64,000 nucleotides of DNA from contig OX485807.1 in the NCBI GenBank assembly GCA_950295325.1, positions 17,825,666-17,889,665 on the forward strand, written 5' to 3'. The notes under the pieces were generated by a model. The model was given only the letters and a program-made list of their open reading frames with translations. It was not told where the DNA came from and did not search any database. The DNA is from Polytrichum commune. Its lineage: Eukaryota > Streptophyta > Polytrichopsida > Polytrichales > Polytrichaceae. Shown here piece by piece: positions 49,016 through 60,551 of the stretch (the stretch's first letter is position 1; each line of letters begins with the position of its first letter). A program made the position numbers and the translations under genes.

Positions 49016-52000
49016 ATGGGTGCTGCTGCTGGGGGGTTAGGTGCCGTCGCATGTGCCACATGCACGGGCCAAACCTTGTTGATGCGAGCGAGAAACTCAT
49101 CATCATCATCATCGCAGCTTTACTATCCCACCATTACCTCCTCACCCACATCCCAATCCACACCCACATCCACATTCAACCATCCCGGTGCCAATGTGGT
49201 GGTAATGCAACAAGCATTGAAGTCGGGAAGGGGAGGAAGAATAAATTGCAGTCCAAGGGGAGATTCTAGTCATCTTGCAGGATGTGGAGGGTTGGGGTCA
49301 CTTCCAAGGGAGATTGTGCGTGGCCCAAAAGGTGAGAAGCTCAAGTGGGTCAAAAAGAATAGTAGAAATCGAGTTTCTGTTTCTGCTGATGCCTCGGCTC
49401 AACATCATCATCAGCCATCTGACTCGGAGTTCAAGGGTGCGAATCCTCCCGAGGCTGCCAGATTCTTAGAAAATGGAGGTGCGTCGGTGCTGGCTGTTAT
49501 GGAGAGTGGGGCCTTGCTCTTCAAGGAAGGCAAGGGGGATGGGGACGCAGACATCCAAGTTTCCAAAGACAAGGTGAGAGAGAGAGAGAGAGCCAGCAGC
49601 ATCCTTCCTTTTCCCTCCATTTCACTTGCATTCTCTGCTTTTACTTGTGACGTTTAGGACACTGTTGGATTCATTAGCATTAGTACCTACCTATCCTCCT
49701 TCTCCCATGCCACAGAGGTGTAGCAAAAGGAAACAAAACTAGTGCCTCTTGAAGAAGGTTGCTCACTTAGTTTTAAGTTATATGTGGGCACACATCCGCC
49801 TTCCATTTCTCAGCATCTATGTGTTGCAGGAGTCACTTTTCTTAATTGGGAGTCATTTTGCCTCCGTTTCACTTCCATTCTCTTGTTCTCCTGTGTGTGG
49901 GGTTTAGGACACTGTTCGATTGATTAGCACTAGGTAGTACCTACGTATCACTCTTCCTGCCAGAAAGATTTAGCAAAAAGAAAGAAAACTAGTGTCTCTT
50001 GAAGAAGGTTGCTTACTTAAATTAACTTATATCGGTGCACACATCCGCCTTCCATTTTGCCAGCATCTAAGTGTTGGAGTGACTAACCTACTTAGGCGGC
50101 TGTCTTCCGTTCTCAAGCGTCTGTGTTGCGTAGGCAAAACAAATCAGTAGTGTTTTCCTAAATTGGGAGTCATTTTTGCCTTCGTTCACTTGCGTTCACT
50201 GGTTCTCCTGTTAATAGTGTTGGACACTGTTGGATCGATTAGCACTAGGTAGTGCCCTACATACCCCTCTTCCAGAAAGGTTTAGTAATAGGAAAGAAGA
50301 CTGTGCCTCTTGATTAAGGTTCCTCACTTAACTTGTCGTATATGTCTGGACACATCCACCTTCCATTTCTCAGCATCTCAGTGTCGCGGTGACTAACCTA
50401 CCTACTAGGCGGCTGACTTTTATTCTCAGTCTTGTCTTGCGTAGAGTTACTAAATTGGGCGTCATTTGGCCTCTGTTCATTTGCATTCTCTGATTCTCCT
50501 GTTTGTTGGCTCGATACTGTATTCATTAGCACTAGTACCTACCCCTCTTCCATGCCAGAAGGATTTAGCAAAAGGAAAGATAAAAAGGGATCAAGTTCAT
50601 CATAAAAGTGAAGTATACCCAGCCACATGGCTCAAGTGCAATTACAACTTGGGAGGATTACATTAGTGTACAAAGGGACAAGGCCTCTTGAACAAGGTTG
50701 CTCCTTAACTTAGATGTGTGTATACAGCTGCCTTCCATTTCTTAGTTCTCAACAATAATTGTTGCGGTGACTAACTTACTTGGGAGGCATTTTCCATCCG
50801 TTTCACGTGCATTCTCTTGTTCTCCTCTCTGCTGGGTCCCGAATTGAAACTCGATTCATTAGCACTAGTACCCCCACTGCCATGCCAGAAAGATTCAGCA
50901 AAAGGAAAGTAACCCACGTCATGACAAAAATGTAGTATTTCCCAGCCACATGTGCAATCGCAACTTGTGATTGCACTATGCAAAGGAATAGTCAAGTTGA
51001 AGAAGATTGGTCACTTAACTTATACATGTATACACAATGGCCTTCCATTTCTCAATGTACAAGTGTTGTGTTGTGGGGTGCCTAACCTACGTAGTTATAA
51101 TTTTCTCTACTCCGTTGGTTCAAGTTCACCTGTAAGTGATGTAAGCCCTCCGTGGCGTACGTGGTTAAATCTACCTATAACCAATAGGAGATTGTATTTT
51201 TCTCTGATTTTAGTGCCCCCATCTAAAAACCCCCATCTCACACGGGGTGCGCATCCAACAGAATGGGTGGTTGTTGTCACATAACGTCCTCTCAATGTCC
51301 TTGTGAAGTTAAGTGTTGGTGCTTCTATGGTTCACGAGTATCAGTGTGAAGAAGCTGCGATTTGCTCAAATGCTCTAGTTTCGAACACCTGTCCTTGAGG
51401 TATAAAACAACTGGATAGGGATGTTGTTCACATGAACGATTCTTGGTATGATAATTTATATTGCAGCAATGTAAGAACTTGGTAACCTTTCCGTGAATGT
51501 ATGGTAGATAAGAGTGGAGTAGTTTGATATGGGATGAGCCGTTGATATTTAAGCCAGTGCATACAAGGTATCTCGATCCAGCCTCTCTACACATGTTGTT
51601 TAATATACAGAATGCTCGATATCAGACGATTCTCATTCCTTTACTGTCTGTACAAGTTGAGTTCCCTTTTGTCATCCTCCTGATAAGAAACGATGAACAT
51701 AGGTAGCCATTAACACAAGGTTTCTCTTTAGAGGGATGAGCTTATTTCAAACTCAGTTTCAGTTTCGAATTCTCCAGTTTGAAACTTAAAAAGCAAAGGA
51801 AGACCAAGAACAATAGAGGGTTTGCTAAAAGGAAGTATTTTCATAGCGGGCTTCTATTTTTCCATAAATTCTTGTGATGAATTTCTAGAAGAATGGAATT
51901 CTGCTTACCATGTATAGAGAGAAAACCACATATTCTTTGGCTGTTAGCAGGGGAACATTCAAGCTCTATGGATTGTCAGTTTGTATTGATTTAACTTGTA

Positions 52001-55000
52001 TTAAGATGCTTGGAATAACTTGACGCTTGACTCCGTTCGTAACCCTGATTGGAGAGAAAATAGTGCAACTTCATTATTACTAAATCATGACTCATCTTCC
52101 TCCAGCATATTGGGCAATTCTAGCGTCAGTGGTTGTCACCTAGAAATTGACCAACTCTCTCATTGTGTTTGCTTTTTGGGCAACAAGGTGCTAAAAATTT
52201 GAAGAAAATGCCTAGTTGAGGAGTTGTGGTTCACATTAAGTGAGTGAGCATATTCCTTCGAGGGTGTTTAATAAAATTCTCTCCAAATAATCTCTGATCA
52301 GATCATTGATGCCAAACACAAGAAGAAGGGCAAGACACTTAAAAAGGCGGAGGTCGTCATTGAAGTATGCGATCCACCAGTTCCAGACACTGTGATCATG
52401 CCACCACAAAAGCAAGAGGGGCTTGAAGCTGATGTTGCTGGGATTGGTGTTGATACCCTTGTTGTTGCTGATTCGGTTTATAACAAGGAACTCAGGTGCT
52501 TTATCTACGACCCTTACACTCTTACTTTCAAGTGCAAGGTCTTTTGGTCCTGAGGCTATCATAACTGATGTTTGACTGGCAGAGCCTTTCAGTTGTTAAG
52601 TCTGGGGTTTGACATCCTAAGGTAAGGGAGGATAACCTGCAGTTGTTGTATGAGCGTGGGATCAAATTTCTGAAGAGCTTCACTGAAGCTCTTAGGGATT
52701 TGGGGTTGGTTGGCATTCCAGCTGGCTGGCTTTCAATTGGCGAGTGCTGCATATGGCACTAGATCTGCGAACACCACTCCTTGAGGTATGAAACAACTGG
52801 ATAGTAACATTGTTGGCATAAAACAATACCTGGTATTATAGTTTATGTAGCGGTCACATGAGAACTGGATACTTTTCTGTGAAGTGGATAGTAGATTGAC
52901 ATGAGATGAATTGTTGACATTTAAGGCAGTACATATAAGATATTTAGATCCAGTCTCTCTTCACATGTATCAAATACCCAGAAAGCTCGAGTTCAGATTA
53001 TGGTCTTTCCTTTCATATACATGCAAGGTCAATTTCTAATTGTTACCCTCATTATAAAAAACAAGGAACATAGGTAAACACCAGAAGAAGACTTGCTTTT
53101 CTATGTAGGTAGAAGGATGGGCTTATTTTCAGAATCCTTGGTTGTCTGCAGAGACTGCGGTTTTTAGCAATCTCAGGGCGCAATTTAGATGAATTTTTTT
53201 GCAAGCGTATTGGGGCGCTTAAGAGGCAAGAGGCCGCAGGTGTGGAGAATTTGATCAATGTCCAACGTCGCATGGCGTGGACTCCCCAACAGCAGCTTAA
53301 ATATGTAGCAAAGTAAGGGAACCTTTTATCCCATGGCAACTGCACCTGAACTGCATATTGTGTACTTGAGTTGTCTCAAATTGGTCAATCCTTATGGATG
53401 GATGTAATCAGATATCCAGGTAAACAGTAGCTTTGAACTCAAGCATTTGTATGCGGGGGGCAGGTTTAACGAACTCCAGTCCCTAGTTTATTCTAGTATT
53501 GGGAGCGAATTTTGACTGACATTTCTGCCATGTTGAAATTGAGACGAAATTGCACATACGTTCTAGTGTGAACGGTTGAGATTCACTGACTTATGCATTT
53601 AGGCTCATTTTATCAGAGAAGTGCGGTTGATGGTGGATACCCAAATTGCATGCCTGGCGGAAGACGTTTTGCCAGCACTTAAGAAACAAGGAATCAATCT
53701 GGTTGATTACGCTGAACTTCATCTGCATGAGAGGGATCAGGTAATTTAAAATCATACTGTTTACTTGGTCATTATCAGGTATCTATCTGAATTCTGTATG
53801 GGTTTTCTTACCGTGGGTTTTCCAACACAAAAAAGTATTTATCTGTTCCCAGGAAATTTAAGACCTGGTGAAAATTGTGTCACTGCAGCTCAGACTTTAC
53901 TTCAAGTCGTCATTGGAGCCCATTTTAACGCCATTGGCAGTGGACCCAGGGCATCCATTTCCTTATATTGGCAACCTGACGTCTAGCATTGCAGTGGTAA
54001 GCACACATACATCAACATCCGTCTGTACCAGAAATCTCTGGTACATGATGGACTTGGTCTCCAGTATGGCACTCCACCTTTACCTTTAAGGATATCAATA
54101 TATCAAGAATTTGAAGGTTCTCCGAGGGGACTGTTTTGGAACAGCTGCTGTGTTGACAGAAGCCCTGTGGAGATCCAGGCTGGATATAGTCATAGCTAAG
54201 GTATTGGGTCATATTGTGGCCACTTCCAACTTCATAGACAATTTGGCCATTGGATTGGATTGTGAATTTCCTCATCCGGTTAGCAATTGTGAGTCACAAA
54301 GATTGTCATTCAAGTCCTAGAATTGGATATGAGATGCAAAAGCTATAAGGGGTAACAGTGAAGATTCTCTTTCTCTTTAAATGATCACATAGGCCCTCCC
54401 AATTGTGTTAACTATTGAGCCTAGAATGGGCTCTATGTTCTAAGCACATAGTCCAATTTCATCGTGACACGTGTCATTATGGTATCTGTTTTTAACAAAA
54501 AGCCATTCATATACCACTCAGATGTAGGTGTCCAATTCAGAAGAGTGACCACATAAGGCCTACATACCTTAGCTGCTTCTTTAAATGTACACTGTCGCTG
54601 TGTTGCTCTTGCTGAATGCTGCATTCACTTGCAAACTCTAGTCATATTGTTGTTTCTGTAGCACCAAATATCTTCATGGGTAGAGTCCATTCATTCATGC
54701 GTGTGCAGGTGCTGAGAGATCCTTACGATGATTCGGATCAATTTGCCATTGTTTCTGTTCCTTCTGGAGTGGAGAGATGGAAGAGCTTGGCATTCAATAA
54801 AAATGATGAGTATGTTCACTACTTCCTTTGCAAGTAATCGTGGGAATAGACACCTCTAGTGATGGAGGGGGATGTTGTGATAACCATCAAGTAGTGCCAA
54901 GTTCTTGCCATTAGCATTCTTATATTAGTCATATATTACATTCTCTTTGCAGTGATTTTTATTCTCTCAGCATTGGTGAGGATATCAATGTATAAGTTAT

Positions 55001-58000
55001 TGTACTTCACAGGTGGAATTTGTGTCACAAACAATGAATCGTATTGGTTGCCCTTTCACTTTGAATGTGGAGAGCAAGGTCACTGCAAAGTTTGAGGCAA
55101 GGGGCTGGGAATTGGGCTGGCAGTTTCAACAGGAATACGTTCGTGTCTATGGAACAGATCATCATAAACAACCTAGACCTGCTTTTTGGTGGAATGGAGA
55201 TCAAGTCTGCACATATGTTTCGAACAACAAGAAATGCTGATGTTGCACGAAATGAGGAGGAAGCTGAAGATTTACTTGAGATGATCACAGATGAGGTGAG
55301 AGATGTACTCTAGTTCTTCAAGGACACAAATTTGTCACTTTGTGGGGAACTGCTTAGCTGGATAAGATCAGATCTCTCTGGTTTTATGATGTTTCATCTA
55401 CATAAATCAGGGGTATTGAATTGAATTTACTATCACAAGCGCTTCCAAAGTCTAGGATGTGCAATAGTGCTAGTTCCAATATATTATATATCAACAGGAT
55501 TATTAGGCTTAGAATAACACCAACTTATCAAGGTTGCTGAGGTTGTGGAAATCACAACAATGGTGCAATCAAACACTGATGGTAATGGTGAATGTTTTTG
55601 CTGGAGCTAAGGGAGTCTTGTGCTGGAATTTTTTGCATGGACCTGTGATCTAGATGAGAGAGCTGAAGTTTGCACCCTTTGTGCGACTCGAAGTTGATTG
55701 CGAGATGCCTCTGGAAGTTGTGCAACGGCTTACTGCAGAGCTTGGTCTCAGTGATCAAAACGATGTCTACACAGTTTGTGGACCTTTGGCTCTGGGAGGT
55801 GAGAACACTTTGGAAATACTTTTGTTATTTCAAATTTTTTTTAACATTTTCATTAAGGCTTTGGACGAAGATTTTCCACAGGTGGTGTTTGAATTTATTG
55901 GGTACACTGGTAATCCATCCGTTGTTTTTATGTGGGATCGATTGAAGTTGATTCCACATCTGAATTAGGATATCTCTTTTTGTATCCAGAGCTAGATTCT
56001 TTGCCAGTTAAACTCGAAGTGGATTCATCACTCATATATACTCCATGGTCTTCCAAAACACATCCAAGGTTACAAGGGGTGAGCTTTTCTGACTTGCACC
56101 TTCCAACTTAAATTACGCGTTACTTATTCCAATTATAGAAATTGGTATCCTGGTTACGTGAATGTTTTACTACTTAGGTCAGGATATCAGGTTTCTCTTT
56201 TCAATTCATCTGGGATATAAGGCTCTTTCAATGGTTGAAATTATTCTAGCATTCAAATCAGGCTAAATGATAAAATCCTTTCCTCTGGTGTGCCGGAACA
56301 CTTCCTTTCTCCAGGTGTTGTAAGACGCCTGGGGCTATCCAGTTAAATAAATTTCCTTCATTTTGGAAGCTTCAATTAGAATGGTAGGCCCTGAAGTTCT
56401 GACTTGAATGTTCAGGCTGACATCTTTGAAGTTATAAGAAAAGGAGACGTCCTTGTTCAACATCCTTATCACAGTTTTTTGACAAGCACTCAACACTTTG
56501 TGGAAGCAGCAGCCACCGATCCAAAGGTAAACTAGTCTTCGTATTTGATATAACGTATAAATATTTGGCACATGTAAGATATCATAAAAGTGGTTGGTAT
56601 ATGGTTTGAACTGTCGTAGTTCTTGAGTGACTATACTTGAGTGAAGTCATTCAACAAGACTTTTGTGAGAGTGGGCTTCAAAGACCAATTTTGCAAACCA
56701 CTAAAGAATTGGATCATGGATCGTGGATCAGGTCTAGCCACGCTCAATGCCTTGTAGTTAATTTGAGATGCACTTGGTTGGGGATATACTTCTTAAGATT
56801 GCTGATTGACTATTATATTTGTAGGTGGCAGCTATCAAGGCCACTCTGTATCGCACCAATAATGACAGCCCTGTAATATCTGCTCTAGCAAAAGCAGCTG
56901 AAGCTGGAAAGCAGGTGAACTTATTCAACCTTCATGTTTTTGAAGCTTCATTTTGTATTCTAATCAACATCTTTCATCTAAAGTTACAGAAGGCTAGGAA
57001 GTGCATTTGCTGTTTAGGACATATCACTAGAGTGTGCTTTTTGGGCTAAAGCTGTTGTGTGATTTGCCTGTTAGGTGGCCGTGCTTGTTGAGTTGAAAGC
57101 CCGTTTTGATGAAGTTCGAAATATGGGGTTTGCTCAGAAGTTGGAGGTATGACATGTCTCTTCTGGATCCTGAAATAATCTGTATGTAAGAAGATTTGGT
57201 GTCAGAAATTGACTTATAACCTGTTGGTGTCATGATACAATGGACAAAACTTGCGTAATGATCATTTGAAACTGATTGGTATCTGCTTGCAGGATGCTGG
57301 TTGTAACGTAGCTTACGGATTGGTGGGCCTCAAAACACACTGTAAATGCATAATGGTGGTACGCCAGGTACTCCTCAAGCCCTTGAATATCCTCCTGTTA
57401 TTTGATGAAGCCCGTTTTTGGTCTTAGTTGGTGTTCTAGCAATGAGACTAAAATGAAACCACAAAAAAAAAATGGAAGAAAAGTCTGACCGTAGAGGGAC
57501 AGTGTGAAGGAAGTCGAGGATTAAGTAGAGTGTATTAACTATCTCTCTATTGAATAAGGTGCCGGTCTGTAAGCTTGTGATGGAGTTTAATCAAATACTC
57601 TAGTATCACGTTATTTTTTGGCTCTATCCCGTTCACACAAATACTAAGCATTTAGGATTTCACAGGAGGAGGATGGCCTCCGGACTTATGTGCATATAGG
57701 AACTGGAAATTATAATCCTCGTACAGCAGCAGTATATACAGATTTTGGCCTCCTCAGGTAAGCGAGATTTGGTCAACTGGATATTCAGAATCTAGAGTGC
57801 ATAGATTGTTGTGCATAAATCAATTCAGTTTAGGTGTGTGCATAGCATCTTTGGTATCTGGTGAGCTAATGTCTGAAATTCTGCCCCCAAATTCTGGAAT
57901 TGGTAGTCTTGAGTGAACATTGTTGAATAAATCACCTCTTTGTAAGAATGGACACTGATGGTTTTGTCTGCAAATTTTCCTTTTTCTACCTGTTCATGTG

Positions 58001-60551
58001 CAGTTGCAATCCTGATCTGGGAATGGATGTAGCAGATCTTTTCAAATACTTGACAGGCTACCACCGACAGGTGCCAAACTTAAAGTGACACAAACTTCGA
58101 TGAGTATTAGCAGAAACTTTATTCTAATGACAACGAACACACTATGCTTCAATTAGGGGATTTTGCAGGGACTCGTATGATCATCTACCAAACGAACGCT
58201 GGCAGAAGGATCCAGCGTCTTGTGTCTTCTTTTGTTGAATGAATGTTGGCCTTAAAATATTAAACACCTTGCTTCTGAAAGTTAAATGTTGTCCTGTGTT
58301 ATCCTCACCCTGTTGGGTAATATTTTTGCATTTACAGGTGGCTTACCGCAAGTTATTGGTAGCACCAGGCACCATGCGTAATGAGTTTGTCTGGCTTATT
58401 GAAAGGTAACAGAGTTCTCATATATTTTTATATAGAAGTGAATGACTAGTAATTGTCTTTGAACCTTGAGAAAAACTGTTTGACAGCTTGAATACAGATT
58501 GTCACTTTTGTAGTGTTGTTGCAGTTCATAGGAACATATTCTTTACAAATTACTGGAACCCGTTGGAATCTGTTAAATTGGTACATCTGTGATGTATCGA
58601 AATGATGGGTGTTGTGTAGCAGAAGACAACGAACATTCTAGGATGACACATTATTATAGCTAGGACGCTCTTTATTGAGAAAATGTTGTGGCAATAAATG
58701 TCTTGACAGGGAAATCAGCAATGCTAAGGCAGGAAAGCCTGCTAGCATCATTGTCAAATGTAATGGGCTTGATGATCAGGTACCATTGTCTCTAACTTTT
58801 GCTCATCATTTATTGGTGCACATCCATAAGGTGCACATTACTTGAATCGATGTCTATAAAGGTGCTGTGTCCTGCACAAATATTTAGAAACATCCTGTTT
58901 GCTATAGTTTTTGGTCAAATTTAGTTGGAAGTTGAAGGTAACTGGGCATTTGGCTTACAACTTGCTTCTGATAGCAGGTGATGGTGACAAAATTGTACGA
59001 AGCATCCATGGCTGGTGTCAAGATTGATTGTATTGTGCGGGGTATGTGTCGCATTCGCACTGGAGTGCCAAATGTGAGGTAATTTTAGTACTTTTGGGTT
59101 GCCACCCCCAACACTCTTTGAACGAAAACCAGGTGGACCATGTGCTGACTTCTATGTTTCTATTTATCTGTATTTCTTACGTTTGTTATTGTGAATACCA
59201 ATGGCAATGCAGAACGTCACTGTTTTTTCCCATCGCATATAATCTTTTCTGGCATGTGTGGTTACCATGTGAAACAGTGACAATATAAGGGTTGTCAGCA
59301 TTCTCGGGAGGTTTCTTGAGCATCATCGTGTATTTCGTTTTGAAAATGGTGGGGTAATCTTTCCATTTGTAAGACTACATATGAATGTCTGTGTTGTTAG
59401 CTTAGAATGTGTCTATACTAGAAGATAACTTGGTAATTTCATGTCTTGTGGTTTGTGTCTAGATGTGTTACAAGTGCATGACAGATCATCTGATAATATG
59501 TTCAATTTGCTTTGAGCAGGAGGGAAGGTGGAATATTACCTAGGCTCTGCTGATTGGATGACCCGCAACCTCACAAGACGTGTTGAGGTTGTGACTCCAG
59601 TGGAAGATGAATCACTTCAGAAGGAGCTACAGGTGTGACATGTCCTTCGTCTTTATCACTTCGTTTGCAAACCAAATAACTTGCCTAGGTAGAACCTCTA
59701 TGGTGCTGATTTTTGTTTGAGGAGACATTATGAAGAGGGGACTGAAGAGCCACTTTACACTATGGCCAAGGGCTGTGACCATGAAGTTGTGAGGGCCCTT
59801 GAAACTTATCCAGAGGCCATACCATGGAAGTTTGAAATTGAATTTTGTGTGGTCATGGAACTTCCAAGTGTACTGTAAAGTCATACATGACCGACAATCA
59901 ACCGAATGCTATTTTGTTATCATCCTATTCATGTGGGCATTCTACATAGTAAGTTATAATAAATCAATGATTGTAGAATTTTGAAGTGCCATGGTCTTCC
60001 AGGTTGTAGACCCACCTCTTTGAGGTAGGCTTTGTGCAAAATATAGTAGATCATGAAACATTATTAATTGCATGCCATGTAGGACTCCTTGTAGGTTTTT
60101 CATCTATTCAAACTTCCTTGGTCCTGTAGGCCCTCAAAGCTTTAGTGTTAGTATAGTGGGATGGTCTCAGCCGTTTCCACCAATTTGAGAGTTTATATTT
60201 CCATAGTCACGGGCCCTCAAGCTCCAGTGTGAAGTGCCCCAAGTAACATTGGAATTGTGATTGTGGTCTCAGGAGATGCTTGATGCATGCTTGTGTGACC
60301 GAAGAAAGGCATGGGAGATGCGATCGGATGGGCGATACCAGCTTCTAGGGGTGGGGTCTCAGAAGAAGCTGCCACGAAAACACATTCCTGAAGCTGCATC
60401 ACAAAAACTGATTGGATCAGTAGAAACTATGGGCTTGCATGAGGGCCTCATGGAGATTGTTGCAAAACGTTGCCGAAAGGCCAAAAAGGTGAATCAGAGG
60501 AAGAAAGATGGCAGCACTCTTAATAAAAGGCGGCAATATGATAGTAATTAA
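49016..60551 (+). CDS. PPK1: Polyphosphate kinase 1 (bacterial type), 22 exons, 988 aa, putative plastid precursor
   Basis: Makes inorganic polyphosphate from ATP, reversibly. Exons: 49016-49573, 52302-52495, 52722-52785, 53152-53304, 53603-53740, 53889-53996, 54709-54833, 55133-55295, 55654-55798, 55969-56078, 56416-56526, 56825-56914, 57075-57146, 57293-57367, 57666-57757, 58004-58070, 58338-58405, 58710-58779, 58978-59078, 59278-59348, 59520-59632, 60273-60551; one continuous frame. N-domain: [14 protein letters not shown] (247-260), NLDEFF (283-288), [14 protein letters not shown] (near 383). Catalytic: [27 protein letters not shown] with phospho-His693, [26 protein letters not shown] with conserved His850, GSADWMTRN. 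The ATG follows an in-frame TGA directly. About 80 N-terminal residues lack acidic residues and are Ser/Thr/Ala-rich, like a plastid transit peptide; a ~240-residue extension precedes the core. The exon 4 donor (GTAGCA) is weak but keeps frame. Exon 1 to 2 joining is the least certain. Confidence 0.93.
49658..51260 (+). repeat. Five-copy tandem array (~250-330-bp units) in PPK1 intron 1
   Basis: Unit starts with GACACTGTTGGATT-like words occur near 49658, 49908, 50223, 50513 and 50840. Each has ATTAGCACTAGTACCTACC-like, TTTAGCAAAAGGAAAG, CTCTTGAAGAAGGTTGCTCA-like, GCCTTCCATTTCTCAGCATC-like and CATTCTCTTGTTCTCCTG-like blocks. Later units carry an added GCCACATGGCTCAAGTGCAA-like segment, also present at 35340-35635. 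Confidence 0.85.
51345..51750 (+). pseudogene. Decayed duplicate of PPK1 exon 3 end plus following intron
   Basis: Matches 52750-53131: CGAACACC, CCTTGAGGTAT, AAACAACTGGATAG, TGATATTTAAG/TGACATTTAAG, GATCCAG, CTCTCT, CACATGT, GAACATAGGTA, GGATGAGCTTATTT/GGATGGGCTTATTT, in order. The exon part (about 51345-51399) has an in-frame TAG and lost FNWRVL-type coding, but the GT donor is kept. It lies between exons 1 and 2, so exon 3 plus intron was copied about 1.39 kb upstream. Confidence 0.75.
52750..53131 (+). repeat. Parent copy of the PPK1 exon 3/intron 3 duplication
   Basis: Covers the intact end of exon 3 and most of intron 3; partner of 51345-51750. The copy offset is about 1.39 kb. Confidence 0.75.
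59747..60240. mobile_element. MITE, copy B, ~494 bp, in the last PPK1 intron
   Basis: Left end GAGCCACTTTACACT; inverted right end GGGGCACTTCACACT. It aligns throughout with copy A (GTGACCATG, AATAAATCAATGATTGTAG, CCATGTAGGA, TTTCCACCAAT, AGTCACGGGCCC). No clear target duplication. Its right end is only 32 bp before the acceptor of the final exon at 60273, so it may hold the branch point or lie very close to it. Confidence 0.7.

Noticed and set aside
52575-52625. Short in-frame stretch with splice-like ends as a PPK1 exon
   Set aside because: Including it breaks the NKELSWLAFN motif that direct joining of 52302-52495 to 52722-52785 gives.
54012-54320. ORFs in PPK1 intron 6
   Set aside because: The flanking exons join in phase across a conserved PPK1 block, leaving no room for an extra exon.
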